Origin: Melitaea cinxia
Lineage: Eukaryota > Arthropoda > Insecta > Lepidoptera > Nymphalidae
Direction: 5' to 3'
Length of the DNA stretch: 64,000 bases
Assembly (NCBI RefSeq): GCF_905220565.1
Contig: NC_059408.1
Location: 12,400,508-12,464,507 of the forward strand
Of the stretch, positions 33,974 to 45,415 are shown one piece after another (the first letter of the stretch is position 1; each line of letters begins with the position of its first letter). A program made the translations under genes and the position numbers. The notes beneath the pieces are model-generated. The model made no database searches and was not told the origin of the DNA. It saw only the letters and a list, made by a program, of their open reading frames with translations.

Positions 33974-35473
33974 TCAAAGCCCGGTGATTTAGCAAATTTT
34001 TGAATGTTATGGGCAACAAAATAAGACACGATCAATACTAAAAATAAAACAACTCAAAAACTGCCTCACAATATTATATTAATTTTGATAACAAGGACAT
34101 ATTAGATCCATAAATATTTATGTCCAAGCGATAATAAATCAATGTCCACACGTAGGCACATAAGCAGTGCAACCAATCACTTGACTTGATTTAGCTCCCG
34201 TTAGTACGGCGCGACGGCCCACGCATGCACCGGTCGTCGGCTGCCGACACAGTAACATGAGATTCAGGACCGATGTATACACATACATATTTTTCCGGGT
34301 ACAAGTGACCTGACAAGAGGCAACCCTTGGTACATTGGCAAGTTGGCTACATTGCTTTTTTATTCGTAATAGTAAAAAAAAGATGGTTGTATTCAATAGA
34401 ATATTAAGCCATTATATTCTACAATGGTAGGCCATTTGTTTATGAAAATACGAATAGAAAGGATTTTGCTAATAAACATTCTAATAAATTTAGTTTTGTA
34501 CTGTAATTATTTGTGTTTATATTAGACTTAATTGATAAAGTTAATATGGTCGACTATAGCTGATATTATGATTGTTTCCTGTCTTGGAGTATGCGTCCAT
34601 AAAATCAAGATTGCTCAACAGAATCTAAGCTAACAATATAAAGTAATAGCATTTACGTCTTACTTACAGTATTAATGATAATTTCTTAGCGTACATGGAA
34701 AGCGAGAATATTACGATGTCCACAGACTTTAAATATTCAAAATAATATTAAACACTACTTATTTGGTAATAAATCAAAATGAAAATGTTCTTTATGACTA
34801 GATAACAACATTTACAATAACAACTTTTAATCAAAAATGTAGTAATGGTAACAGCTTCAATGGAATCTAATCAATAAGCAACGTCTTATGTTATTTGTTT
34901 TATCAATCATAATTGATAGCTTTCTCACAACAGAATCTGAAGATCAGATGGTGTTCGATCGTTGGTATCATAATAGATTTTGTGTAGGTCAAGGCGATGT
35001 CTGTCGCAGACTGGGCATTTGGGCTTGTGTGTTGTGTGTGGACCTAATGATTCATATCTGTAACTACTTATATATAAAAAATCGTATAGTATTCATATAT
35101 TATGAGATAGCAGTTCATTCAAAAACTGTTGGTACTAAATAATGATATAAAATCTTATGGCAAGAGTTTATTTTTAACCGACTTCAAAATAATTAGTCTG
35201 ACCTTCATCTGTGTGACACTTTTTTACTAGAGTGTACTGTTGTCTGACAGTAAGGCAGATGATTTTATCTTTTTTGATTTTGTGTTAACACATCTGTATA
35301 ATTTTGTATGTGTAATGGTATTTGTAGTTTAATACGTAAATAAGTTTGTCTGTCTGTCTTTTTTTTTGTTCGCTTTTATCGTCTTATTTGTTTTGTGTTT
35401 CCTTCTCTTACTTTCACGTTTGGGAATTTAATTTTAAATGGATGGATGGTTGTAATTGACCTTCATGATTATA
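33974..35473. other. Unannotated DNA
   Basis: Includes a GC-rich patch at 34185-34300 with no assigned function. Short frames here look like chance. Confidence 0.35.
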
Positions 35474-36017
35474 CTAGCTGTTATCCGCGACTTCGTCTGC
35501 GCAGGTTTATTAAGTACATTGAGTAGCTTATTATTTTTTCACTATATCAATATCTATCTTTATACCAAAATTAATCAAAATTGGTTCTGCGATATAAAAA
35601 CCAATAATTTGTTACTACCATATGTGTATTAGAAACATATTATCAATTTTTATTGTTTTTATGCGTCACTGTTTTGGCGATAATGGCTTAGTCATAAAAC
35701 ATAAATATATGCTGTCGTGGACTTTTTTGTAGGACTGATTAACCCTAGGATGGTAACAGGGGTGCCCCGACACCCCAGCTGAGCAATCACGCGCCGATTC
35801 GTTGAAAATTATTTGCTGTCTCACTTTAGCATTTTGTGTATTCTTTTGTCTTACCGTGAGTTATCAGTAGCCGTTGCGCGGTGGGAGCGGCAACGCGTCA
35901 ATTTCGTTCTGCAGGTATGTTTGGGGTGTTGCGTCACCCCTGTTACTATTTACGTAACTATTTACATGGGTATTTTCTTTTGTTACTGTATTTTTTATAT
36001 GTTATTTTCAGTTCATT

Positions 36018-36173
36018 ATGGCGTTTCGTAATAATGAGGAGCTTGAGCGGTACTTAAATAATATTGCTGAGAATGATGAGAGTGAAACAGAACCAATAGA
36101 GGCGGAGAAGGCTTCTAAAAATGAAGATAACGTCTCCGTGCATTCCGAACAAGACGACATCATTTCCGGCTAA
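36018..36173 (+). pseudogene. piggyBac-like transposase, N-terminal remnant
   Basis: ATG then 51 codons: MAFRNNEELERYL, an acidic stretch rich in E, D and S, and a TAA where related proteins would continue with more acidic residues. Acidic N-termini are common in piggyBac transposases. The 17 bases before the ATG include a TTTTCAG that could be a splice acceptor. Downstream codons (DEDDVPLSQL) stay in frame after the stop. Confidence 0.65.
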
Positions 36174-36400
36174 GACGAAGATGATGTTCCTTTGTCACAG
36201 CTTCAAGGGAGTGTTTTGAGAGGTTAAAAATGGTCATGTTTGGTCAAACCAAGAAATTGACAGATGTGCTCCCAAATACAAAAACCAACGTTTTGCTCAT
36301 AAAACAGAGGGGAACGTCGGGAAATATAAGGGCTATTCTAAATGTCCCCGAAGAATTTCCAGCAAGTGAACCCCCCGCCAAATTACAAAAGCAAGCTCGA

Positions 36401-36510
36401 TGTGCATTTGTCCTCGAAAGAAGGACAAAAAAGTAAAGATTTTTTGTTCAAAATGCAAAAGACCTGTGTGCCCTGAACATCGTGTGGAAATTTGTATCAA
36501 TTGTGTTTAA
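36401..36510 (+). pseudogene. piggyBac-like transposase, C-terminal cysteine-rich domain remnant
   Basis: After what looks like a single-base loss near 36408, the frame gives CPRKKDKKVKIFCSKCKRPV, then CPEH and CINC before TAA. The C..C / C..C / C..H / C..C spacing is that of the zinc-binding domain at the end of piggyBac transposases. The frame before it (AKLQKQARCAF) leads into the first cysteine pair. AATAAA follows at 36597-36602. Confidence 0.7.
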
Positions 36511-37015
36511 GTGCACATAAAACATTTTTGTTTAAATCTGATCCCATTTAGTTACTTATTGATCCCAAAAAGAGTGTTCTTTTAGTTTATTTAAAGAATA
36601 AAAAGTTTTATTTTTCATTAAACAAAAGTTTTTTATTCATTTTATTATCATGGGGTGATGTGGTACCCCTGTTACTATGCGTGTTCATTTAAATTATGTT
36701 ACCATCGTAGGGTTAAGATAAACATTTCTCTGATACATTATATAGTGTAAACTCTACAGTATTTGCAGCGTACGCCAGAATAGATCGCAGATATCAGACT
36801 TTTTTCCGACTTACTTGACAATTATCGTTATATTTTGGACAATTTAAAAACTGTCTTTAAGAAAGGTATTTTGTTGTGTTATATCAATGAGCTGTATTAT
36901 TGTAAACTTTCATTAAAATCCATTCAGTGGTTTTTGCGTGAAAGAGGAACAAACACCCCTACACCCATATATCTATACATATATACAAACTTTCGCATTT
37001 ATAATATTAGTAGGA

Positions 37016-37681
37016 TTTCATTCTTGTTTTTTTTTTACTTTTTCTGTGCTGTGTACCATCCCTAATAAATAAATAAGTAAATAAATAAATAATATATAAT
37101 GTACTTCGTTCATGGTAAAAATATTCTACAGTTTAGGGAAAATAATATGGATAAGTGTGTGTCATAGCGTAGACACATACAAGTTTATCTTCATGTGAAC
37201 ATAAACCAATGCAAGCTACGTTAAATACGTTAGAAATATCAATATTTCATCCTTTATTTCCATGAATAATATCTAAAAATCTACAACACATCAAACCAAT
37301 TACCACAACCAATTACACCTGTCTTATAAATAAAAAATACTCATCATTTTATATCAATGAGAATATTCTATGAATGCAAATAGTTGCTTTAATAACTTTA
37401 GGCCATAATATTACAATGTGTGAGTTGTGACGTGCAGCGACAAGACTTTGGATAAGGATCGCCTGTATAATAACTGTAACTGAGATAAATCTTTACACCG
37501 AAGTGCAATAACAGTACACAATGTCCAGCTTTAATGTTTCTCAATAGTTTACCACTTACAAACGGAATGGTTAATATGGTTATAGATTGACGTTTTATTG
37601 TTTATTTGTAGTGGTTTCACCTGTTTGAATATTCTTAAAAGTTGAAAAAAAAGTTGAAAAAAGCTGATTCAAAACTATACA
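37016..37681. other. Unannotated AT-rich DNA
   Basis: An AAAT/AAGT run lies near 37063-37090. No gene seen. Confidence 0.4.
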
Positions 37682-37892
37682 TACACACACACACACACAC
37701 ACACACATCATCATCATCATCATCATCATCATCATTACAGCCTATACAGTCCACTGCTGGACATAGGCCTCCACAAGTTGACGCCAAAAATAACGTGAAC
37801 TCATGTGTTTTGCCCATAGTCACCACGCTGGGCAGACGGGTTGGTGACCGCAGTACTGGCTTTGTCGCACCGAAGACGGTACATACACACAC

Positions 37893-37966
<74 letters not shown>
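37682..37966. repeat. Compound microsatellite: (CA)n, (TCA)n, (CA)n, (TA)n
   Basis: (CA)n at 37684-37707, (TCA)n at 37707-37735, a second (CA)n at 37886-37933 and (TA)n to 37966. The retroposon fragment 37708-37879 sits between the two CA tracts. Open frames on both strands of this stretch are low-complexity products of it. Confidence 0.95.
37708..37879 (-). mobile_element. Retroposon family V, 5'-truncated
   Basis: The minus strand runs from CCGTCTTCGGTGCGACAAAG to GGCCTATGTCCAGCAGTGGA, GGCTGTAATG and a (TGA)n tail. The first half of the family is missing. CA tracts on both sides suggest insertion into a CA microsatellite. Confidence 0.85.
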
Positions 37967-37967
<1 letters not shown>

Positions 37968-38221
37968 AGTATAGATTCCCCTTATATATAAGGGAGAATA
38001 GGTCTCTAGCGTAGGCTTCTTAATAAAGAGACGTCATATTGATGATGATATCTTCAATAATAAAATAGTGTTAGTGTCTGATAGGAGTGTATTGCTTTCT
38101 GTGAACCGTTTTCCAAGGTATGGCTTTAAATATTACAGCCTTAAAGTTAATCTTCCTGATTAAATAGGCTTTCAAATGTGAAAATTATTGAAAACAAAAT
38201 ACAGATTCCTGTGATTACTCC

Positions 38222-38528
38222 TTAGCCTGTAATCCCACTACTGGGTATAAGTCTCTTTTTCCAAGTGAGAGAAAGTTTTGAGCTAAATCTACCACGCTGG
38301 AATATTGTGCAGCAAGTTGGTGGATATATTCCCGACTAAGAGTAACGATAGCTATCACGTATTTATGATAACAACCTGAACCGACAGTTTAATGTTCACT
38401 TTCAAGGACACACATCAAAACTGGAACGAAATATTTGTACAACTACAAATATCCATCCCGAGCGGGAATCTAAACCCGCATACCGTCGATATTTTAGGCG
38501 CCTGCACGCACCACTATACCAGAGCGCT
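38222..38528 (-). mobile_element. SINE family B
   Basis: On the minus strand AGCGCTCTGGTATAGTGGTG (A box) and GGGTTTAGATTCCCGCTCGG (decayed B box) lead into CGGGATGGATATTTGTAGTT, a family-A-like middle (CAACTTGCTGCA, CCAGCGTGGTAGAT) and the tail CCCAGTAGTGGGATTACAGG. This is a complete copy, though diverged. Confidence 0.75.
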
Positions 38529-39048
38529 TATTATTATGTAGGTATTCCTTAGGTTAGCAAATCTTAATATTAACAACTCTTAAATAAGATAATACTTTAT
38601 TTATTTATTTATTTCAAATAAAAAATAAATAAAAGATAATACTGGAAGGAAATTATTTTAATAATTTATGTTTTTTTTTAAATTTTCTTATAAAAGAGTT
38701 ATGGTATTAAAGATAACATAGGAAGTATAATGTGTGTTAACCGTAATCTCAGTGGACTTTCCAAAATCACTACAGATGTATGTATGTAATATATGTATGA
38801 AAGTTTGTATAAATGTATGTATTATACTTACTTTTTTCGTTTATTAATAAAATAAAAATAAAACTGTAATGTAGTATTTTTAAGCGTAATACTAAGTTCA
38901 TAATAGTAACATGAAATACATCTAGTTCACCGTAGGCAGTAGGCATGCGCGTGCTCAGCGACAAGCGATTCAATCGCGATAAACGCTGACGAGGCGTTTG
39001 CGATCGTTGCTTAAATGGTACGGTGATTATTATTGCTTTCATACTTAA
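38529..39048. other. Unannotated DNA
   Basis: ATTT-type low complexity near 38598-38635; a GC patch at 38930-39010 with no assigned role. Confidence 0.4.
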
Positions 39049-39361
39049 CTAGCTGACCCAGCCACGCGTTGCTGTGGCTCAGTAAATATAATAGATTTGA
39101 TCAATTTTTTACTACAATCAAATTAATACTCTCCAAATTAGTGATATGATTGGTCAAATATATAGCATGAAAATATATGTAAATTTTATATTCAAATGCG
39201 CCATCTATAATCTAGAAATAGAAATACAGCGCCATCTACTATCATCTAATAATATTTTTTATTTCACACCATGAAAAGATACAAACAAAAGTAGTATAAT
39301 TAGAGGAAAGTTAAACGTTTAAAAGAAGTTGTAACGTTTAAAAGAGAAAATTAAACGTTTA
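39049..39361 (-). mobile_element. Helitron, 3' end clear, 5' end uncertain
   Basis: The minus-strand end AGCCACAGCAACGCGTGGCT (hairpin) GGGTCAGCTAG precedes T. The right boundary is inferred from the next Helitron starting at 39362. AAACGTTTA-type repeats fill 39311-39360. Confidence 0.55.
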
Positions 39362-39612
39362 TCTATACTAATATTATACAGAGGTGAAGTTTTTAACTTT
39401 GTTTGTATGTAGGGGGTAATCTTCTCAAATACTGATCCGATCATGAAAATTCTTTCACAAATAAAAGCCACACAAATCAAGAGTGATATAGGCTATAATT
39501 ATTGTTATTGAACAAAAAATCAGTGGAAAATACTAGTATATGTAAATCAAGTCGTATATATTTGCATCACAAAAATAATTAACGCCCAATGAAGTGGGCA
39601 CGGGTCGGCTAG
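39362..39612 (+). mobile_element. Short non-autonomous Helitron
   Basis: A/TCTATACTAATATTATACAG start, CTAG/T end at 39609-39612, and a hairpin GCCCA...TGGGC just before. The body includes GGGGGTAATCTTCTCAAATA. 251 bp, no protein. Confidence 0.85.
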
Positions 39613-39697
39613 TTATTGATAAAAGTGTTCACAAAAAAGTTCCCAACCCAGTGTGTAATTGCTAGCAGAGAACTCACCTGATTTAACGCAGGTAATG

Positions 39698-40348
39698 AAA
39701 GAGTATAGCAGGATAAGTATTGTGAATCGGCCCCAATATCGGGGAAATATGATGGATGATAAAAAGTGTAACATAACGATAATGTTTATTAAACTAATAA
39801 TTAAAAAAGACTATATCTTCATTTCCTCTAAAAATAACCTCAATGCATCAAATAACTTATGACCTGAGCCACAATCATGACTTGTATGATGACCTGCCGA
39901 GCGAATTTTAATTTTTTTTCGAAATGTTGCACCAACTTTTTTTCAATATAACTTTAATCAGTAAGTGTAAGGTAAAGGGCAAGGTAAAGGTAAGGTGTAA
40001 GGGCTTATCAAGTACTATAACATATATTTTTTCGGTGATTGTAGGTCACCAAGAACACTGAAAAAAATTAAAGATAAAATATTTACTCATTAATAATCGA
40101 TGCTTGTAATTATTTAAATAATCTAAAAAAAAATACGGAATATACTTCTTAACGTTTCCTACAACCTCATTTTGGATTTATCTTTTTAGTTCAATTATTT
40201 TTTAAGATATGGCTGTTTGACGGATAATCATACATATAGCCATATATCTAGATTAAAGCGGAATACATCGAGTTGATACTATAACATGAATGTGGATAGA
40301 AGTTTTCATTGGGGGCCGATTCACAATACTTATCCTGCTATACTCTTT
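39698..40348. mobile_element. 651-bp element with 40-bp terminal inverted repeats (MITE-like)
   Basis: The left end 39698-39737 starts AAAGAGTATAGCAGGATAAG and its inverse closes the element at 40308-40348. The two differ only by one extra C/G in a C-run. The interior is AT-rich with a GTAAGG/GGTAAAG-rich stretch near 39962-40000 and no transposase. I cannot assign a superfamily because no clear target duplication is visible. A 67-codon frame overlapping the left end is a shadow of the repeat. Confidence 0.8.
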
Positions 40349-40547
40349 GTTAATTTCGTCCATGTCGTCATTATTATTATTATTTGACTGGATGCCATTT
40401 CACCCGCCCAATATATAACAGATACATATATTATAATAAATACATATATAAATAATATAGTAAATTTACTTAGTAAGCCTGTGTCATAGGGTTATAGGTA
40501 ACAGCCGACTGATAGAGCTAAAAAGTTTTTTTTTTATTTTTCTAATT

Positions 40548-40674
40548 ATACATAGAAATATTACATATATAAATTTATTAATACCAATATTACACCCAGA
40601 CTCAGGTGGGAATCGAACCCACAACCCACAGAACAGAAAAAATGGCCACTACAAACTGTGCCAACAGGCTAGTC
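40548..40674 (-). mobile_element. tRNA-derived SINE (family C), best copy
   Basis: On the minus strand CTAGCCTGTTGGCACAGTTT GTAGTGGCC (A-box region) and GGGTTCGATTCCCACC (B box) are followed by TGAGTCTGGGTGTAATATTG and an AT-rich tail. The copies at 648-758 and 1866-2014 are the same family. Confidence 0.7.
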
Positions 40675-41987
40675 AAGATTTTGAAGACCTTTTTTATCAT
40701 AGTTTTTGATAAGAAAAATCAAATCGCCATAATAAATACATGTTATAAATACGTAACAAAAAATAAAAACACGTAAACAATCTTATCTTTTGTTTAACAA
40801 ACAAGATTATCAGAATGTCGACGACTCATTTTTATGAAATGTATAATTGTTCTAATATATAATTATACAAGTTACATAAAGCTTAGATATTATTGTAATT
40901 CTGTCGTAACATCGTGTTCGCATTGAGTTATTTTGATTAAGCCGCCTGTCGTTGCGCAAACTCTAAATGGATTTATGTGTTCCCTTTATGCATATCCAGA
41001 ATCACGCATGACTGTTTTGCATTACATGTAACTTTGCGTAACCTTTACGAATGATGAAATTCAAATATCATACCAAACGTTTATAGTGTTGTGGAGAATC
41101 TATATTTATATAATGAGGTTAGAAAGTGTTTGTTTTGAACGTGATTGTTATAGATGCTGTTTATCTTTTTGCGTTTATGTTATATACCCATTTGTAAGAG
41201 GTGAATTCAGACTATAGGCTTTAAGTTTTTAATTCGACTCTATCCTTTAGTTTGTGTTCTAATGGTTCATGTTGGATAAATATGTCGTCACTGGATTGCT
41301 TATTTCCGCCAATTTGTGTCATCAGAAAACAGGAACCATCTCAATAAGTTGCGACTTGTTGTGGTGTTTTTTTTTCTACTAGATGTCTGCTGATTATTTG
41401 GGTAGATTATTGGTAAAATTATATCAGCTGAATATTTGTATACTAAATTTGTTTTTGATATCACTAGGGTAGGAACAACGTATGGCATGACAGTAAGCGG
41501 TTATTATTAACGGTCAGTACTTTATGGACGCTTGCAATGCAAGTTGCATTAATAGTACGTTGCCGTTTCTATTCTCAAACCTTCCTAGAAGTACTGCAAA
41601 CCTTACTCGCGACAGGTATTCAACTTGAGATTAGTATTATTTAGCATTAATCTTCTGCAAAATTAAGGTACTTCACCATTAGGGCTGCTCTTGAAATGGA
41701 GAACAATACTTTTGGTCGTGCCGTTAACAGGTTAAAACCAGTAAACAAATTATAATTTTATTTCTGTTTGCACGGGTGCGAGTGTCCACGTTTGTTTCAA
41801 AGTATATACCTATATTTATTTGATATAATACCTGTAAAGCTTGTTCGTTGATTTGAACGCACTAATTTATACAAATAAATAAAATTGAAGTGCCGGTTTC
41901 TAATATTAAAGTGCTTTTTACTAAATTAATATATATTCAATGTTAAGTTTTCTGTATATTGCGGAAGACTAATTAGTCACAGACCTG
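40675..41987. other. Unannotated DNA
   Basis: No gene or repeat recognised. Confidence 0.4.
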
Positions 41988-42130
41988 TGGAAAGGACGCG
42001 TAGATCTTTCTTTAAAGGTCAGTGGTTCAATCTGGGCAAGCACTGCTAAATTTAAATAGTAAAGTTTGTTGGCTGCTTTGAAAATTCATTCCGTATTCGG
42101 TTGGAAAGAAAAATGTTTTGAGAAAACTTA
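41988..42130 (+). mobile_element. Decayed tRNA-derived SINE (family E)
   Basis: The B-box-like GTGGTTCAATCTGGGCAAGC is followed by CACTGCTAAATTT and ATTCATTCCGTATTCGGTTG with AAGAAAAATG. This order resembles a common lepidopteran SINE I know from memory. The A box is weak. Confidence 0.5.
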
Positions 42131-42162
42131 TATATTTTAGAAATAGTTTATGAGAATATATC

Positions 42163-42865
42163 AAAATCAAAACTATCTTTATTCAAATAGGTTTCAAAAC
42201 CACCTTAAAATCGTCATTTAACTAATTAAAATTTTGAAAATAATAATAATTATTAAAAGTTAAGCAAACTTCCATCGGTTCGGACCGTAGATTCTGCAGA
42301 GAAAAACCGACAAGAAACTCCACAGTTATTTATTTATTAGCGTCGCTAAGACCAAACATCTTTATCATCTACTAGCTGTGCCCGCGAGTTCGTTCGCGTG
42401 GAATTTAACAAAAAACATATTATTCAGTTCGCAGAGTTATAATATAAATAAATTTCTAAAATAAAAGTAGCCTAAGCTACTCCTTACTATATCAGCTATC
42501 TGCCAGTGAAAGTCCCGTCAAAATTAAAAAAAAAGTTATTTTGGTATATGTACCGTGTATCCATCTATATGCATACAGTAAAAAGCGGTTATTTTTATAT
42601 TACAAACAGACACTTCATTTTTATTTATTTGTATAAATGTAATCCTGCACCGAATAGTAAGCATAAGTTATTAATTTCTTTTTGATAATTAAATTTAATC
42701 TCAGACAATTTGAATATCGTTTGTGGAATTTTATTATACATGCGAATACCATAACCCAAAAAGGAGACGTTTACTTCACGCAGTCGGAAACGTGGAGTTA
42801 CAATTTTTTTTTTTATTATTTCTCGTGTTTATACTGCGATTATTACTATTTATATTAAAACAATA
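42163..42865 (-). mobile_element. Jockey-like LINE 3' part, split by a Helitron
   Basis: 42163-42371 matches, inverted, the 3' UTR of the 60.26-61.04 kb element (GAGTTTCTTGTCG-type block, AATAAAGATAGTTTTGATTT end). 42638-42865 matches its C-terminal coding part (minus-strand reading of TACATGCGAATACCATAACC and CGCAGTCGGAAACGTGGAGT). Together they are one 5'-truncated copy with the Helitron 42372-42637 between. The coding part is decayed. Confidence 0.8.
42372..42637 (-). mobile_element. Short Helitron inserted in the LINE
   Basis: The minus-strand 3' end is GCGAACTCGCGGGCACAGCTAG at 42372 and the 5' end TTTATACAAATAAATAAAAA (TC mutated to TT) at 42637. The uninterrupted relative at about 60.77 kb shows the target was A/T, as expected. 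Confidence 0.85.
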
Positions 42866-45344
42866 TACTCCCAATCTATTCTTTTCTCTCCTATCTATAT
42901 GTCGTCTTTCATATCATCTCTCAATCCTACTTTAAAAGAGATAAGAGATTTTTGTCCAAACGTGGGACATTTAACAAGCTTCTACAGTACAGTATAGTAC
43001 ATAATCTAAGCTTAAAATGAGACATTTTTGTATTATGACGAATGTAGGCTATTTCTCGTGGTGTTATCTGGCTGTACACTGGAATAAGGTGATTGTGGAG
43101 TAGATAGATATGAAATATGTATTCGCAATTAGAATATCTTGGATCTTGTGTTAATAGTGTTTGCGCAATGTTTAGGAAATTGTTAGTCTGTTTGTTTGGC
43201 GTAATAAAGCAGCTGTGCGCGGGAGCCGACCTTGTTATTTTGAATACGTTTATTGAATTTGTGATAAAAATCACTAAAATAATTATATATTCCACTGTTG
43301 GTTTGTTCACTTGCAAAGTTATATCAAGCAAAGGTAATATATATGCAACCCAGTACTATTTAATATTTATGCTTAAATGATATTGGATTGGGGTGGGATT
43401 GCATATGCTAATATGCTTCAAATGTTCATCATCCTCATAAGCCCTACATATAATGTAGGATATCAAAAATTAGGTTAGACTCATTTGAGTGTTCCCCTCC
43501 ACGGAAATCTTTAGCAAAAGGCGAAAGATTTGTGTGTTTTGAAGGGAAACCAGAGATAATTAAACAAGTGAGTTCTTATCATATATATGTTTGATGTAAA
43601 CCAAACGCTAGCGTGAATTTTCACGTAGTAGCGACATCTAGTGACAAATTTTGAAACTAACGCATTTTTGAATCCAACCGACATAGGTTAGACACTGTTT
43701 AGTGCTTAAATTAAAAATTTATATAAACCCCTTTTCCATTTAGGAAATTTTATTTTTTATTGCGTTATTAATGTGTGAGTTTATGTATACTATGTCAAGT
43801 TGTATACCCAAAGTATGCCTTCAAATAAAAGTTATTTAAGTGAAAAGATTACCTTTTTATACATTTTACTGTTACGTTATTGTGTATATTAGAATTATTA
43901 GTAGCATAAACAAAATGTGGAAAATGTCTTTGACAGAAGCGTAACTTCCGCAAGAAGTTTGTAGAACTTATAGGGAAAAATCATCTTAGTTACTCAAGTC
44001 TCTTAATTGTAGTGATAAATAGCACGTGTCAGTTATTATTGTTTGTATATATTGTCACTGAAATAGAAATGTATCAAATAAAAAACATAAAAGAAATTAA
44101 ATCAAATCTCAATCTTTAGCAAGTAAAGTTATGGATGAGGTATTGTATAGCATTATATGCAAAATACGAAATATTAATTGGACGTACAACTTTTTGTCAA
44201 TTGTCATAGCGTGGTAATAGATAGGGAGAGGTCGGTAAGATTTATTGGACTAAACATGTCTGTCTATACTGTTGATTGAATAGCGCAATGCTATTAGCTA
44301 TTAATACACATAACTTTTTTTAATTGTATGTTTCGTACGTGTTTTTATATGAGTATTTTTATGTCATGTAAATTTAGTAAATGCCTTAAGACGATACTAG
44401 TATTGTCCTGCAATTTTTCCAGTGGTATTATGACACATATTAAGATAAGTGTCATAATATTTGATGTTTAATATACTGTTCTAGTGAGAAAGTAAGAGAT
44501 GGTTTATTTACTTTTACGTAAAATTGGCGAAATCATCCGTACGATTTTGTTACAATTATAAGCCTTACCCTATTCAATGAATGAATGAGATGATTTACAA
44601 TATTCATTGGTAAGATTCTGGTTTCTAAGGTAATTAACATAAATTTTATTTTTATCTTTTTCAGCATTTATCTTTATGGTGCAACAATTAATTTCAAATA
44701 ATTTTTGAACCATTCTTTATATACCTTTATTTGAAAAATTTCAATATCTAGATGGCAGTAAATTCAAATACACAAAGGAGTATTTATATTAGATGTATCC
44801 AAACTTAACTCGGACAAAACGGCGAGAGATTGTTTTGTCCTATTTATAGACTAGACTCCTGTATAGTCTAATATTTTGGTACCAAAAATGTAACATTGAT
44901 TTTGAAATGTAATTATCGTAGTATACTTTTTTTAACAAAATTATTGTATTTGCAAACATCTGTATAAAATATACCTAGCCTAAGTGTAGACTACCTAGGC
45001 TAGGTCATAAACTCACCGGCATCTAGGGCACGGTTTTATTGTTACTTGTACTCGGACAAGTGGAAGCGTAAATATTTATGACTCCGATCTCGTGATTAAT
45101 ACGTATCCTATACTGTAATGTAGGCGAATGGTAACGCTTGTTCCAATGCTTTAGTATTATGACATAATGTATTCATATACAATATCTATATTGATATTAT
45201 AATATTACTGTTTTGTTTTATAGGTATTATAATTATTTTACTGCATTGTGAGGACCGATTGGAGGACATTTTATAATCTATTTTTAAATTATAACTTTTA
45301 TTTCTGGTTTGCCTGCCGGTCTGCATCTTGCTAGCTTCTGAGAT
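42866..45344. other. Unannotated DNA
   Basis: Holds small hairpins at 44426-44459 and 44974-45006. The longest open frame in the window (134 codons, minus strand, 42927-43331) lies here; it shows no domain and I treat it as chance. Confidence 0.4.
44426..44459. repeat. 11-bp perfect hairpin
   Basis: TATTATGACAC and GTGTCATAATA around a 12-base loop. Confidence 0.9.
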
Positions 45345-45415
45345 ATTGAACTATTGTAGACCTCCTTAGGCTACGGTATCCGTTTACTGTCAGGCAGACT
45401 CGTAGGTAGGTTTTT
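45345..45415 (+). mobile_element. Repeat family Z, 3' fragment
   Basis: GGCTACGGTATCCGTTTACT GTCAGGCAGAC corresponds to the GTTACGGTAATCGCTTACTA TCAGGTAAGCC stretch of the copy at 53714-54000. Confidence 0.5.

Larger units (their letters stand above)
35743..36712 (+). mobile_element. Internally deleted piggyBac-like transposon
   Basis: Bounded by TTAA at 35739-35742 and 36713-36716, the target of piggyBac elements. Terminal inverted repeats CCCTAGGATGGTAACA and CCCTACGATGGTAACA (right end inverted) differ at one of 16 positions and share the family's CCC start. GTAACAGGGGT recurs as subterminal repeats near both ends (35752, about 35936 and 36665, the last two inverted). Only the two ends of the transposase survive (36018-36173 and 36401-36510), so the DDD catalytic core is absent and the copy cannot code for a working transposase. 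It could still be moved by an intact relative. Confidence 0.85.
35474..37015 (-). mobile_element. Helitron split by a piggyBac-like element
   Basis: The minus-strand start TCCTACTAATATTATAAATG lies at 37015 and the end GCGGATAACAGCTAG at 35474, between A and T. Without the 970-bp insert and one TTAA copy the Helitron is about 570 bp. Its body holds the usual GTTTTTGCGTGAAAGAGGAA block (plus-strand reading at about 36930). No helicase frame. Confidence 0.75.

Noticed and set aside
37635..37974. Open frames of 99 and 110 codons on both strands
   Set aside because: They are translations of CA, TCA and TA microsatellites plus family V (runs of CV, TH, S and D).
39659..39862. 67-codon frame
   Set aside because: It overlaps the terminal inverted repeat of the 651-bp element and has AT-rich chance composition.
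42927..43331. Longest open frame (134 codons, minus strand)
   Set aside because: No domain, no neighbouring exon signals; the opposite strand is also open and the flanks are repeats. Most likely chance.
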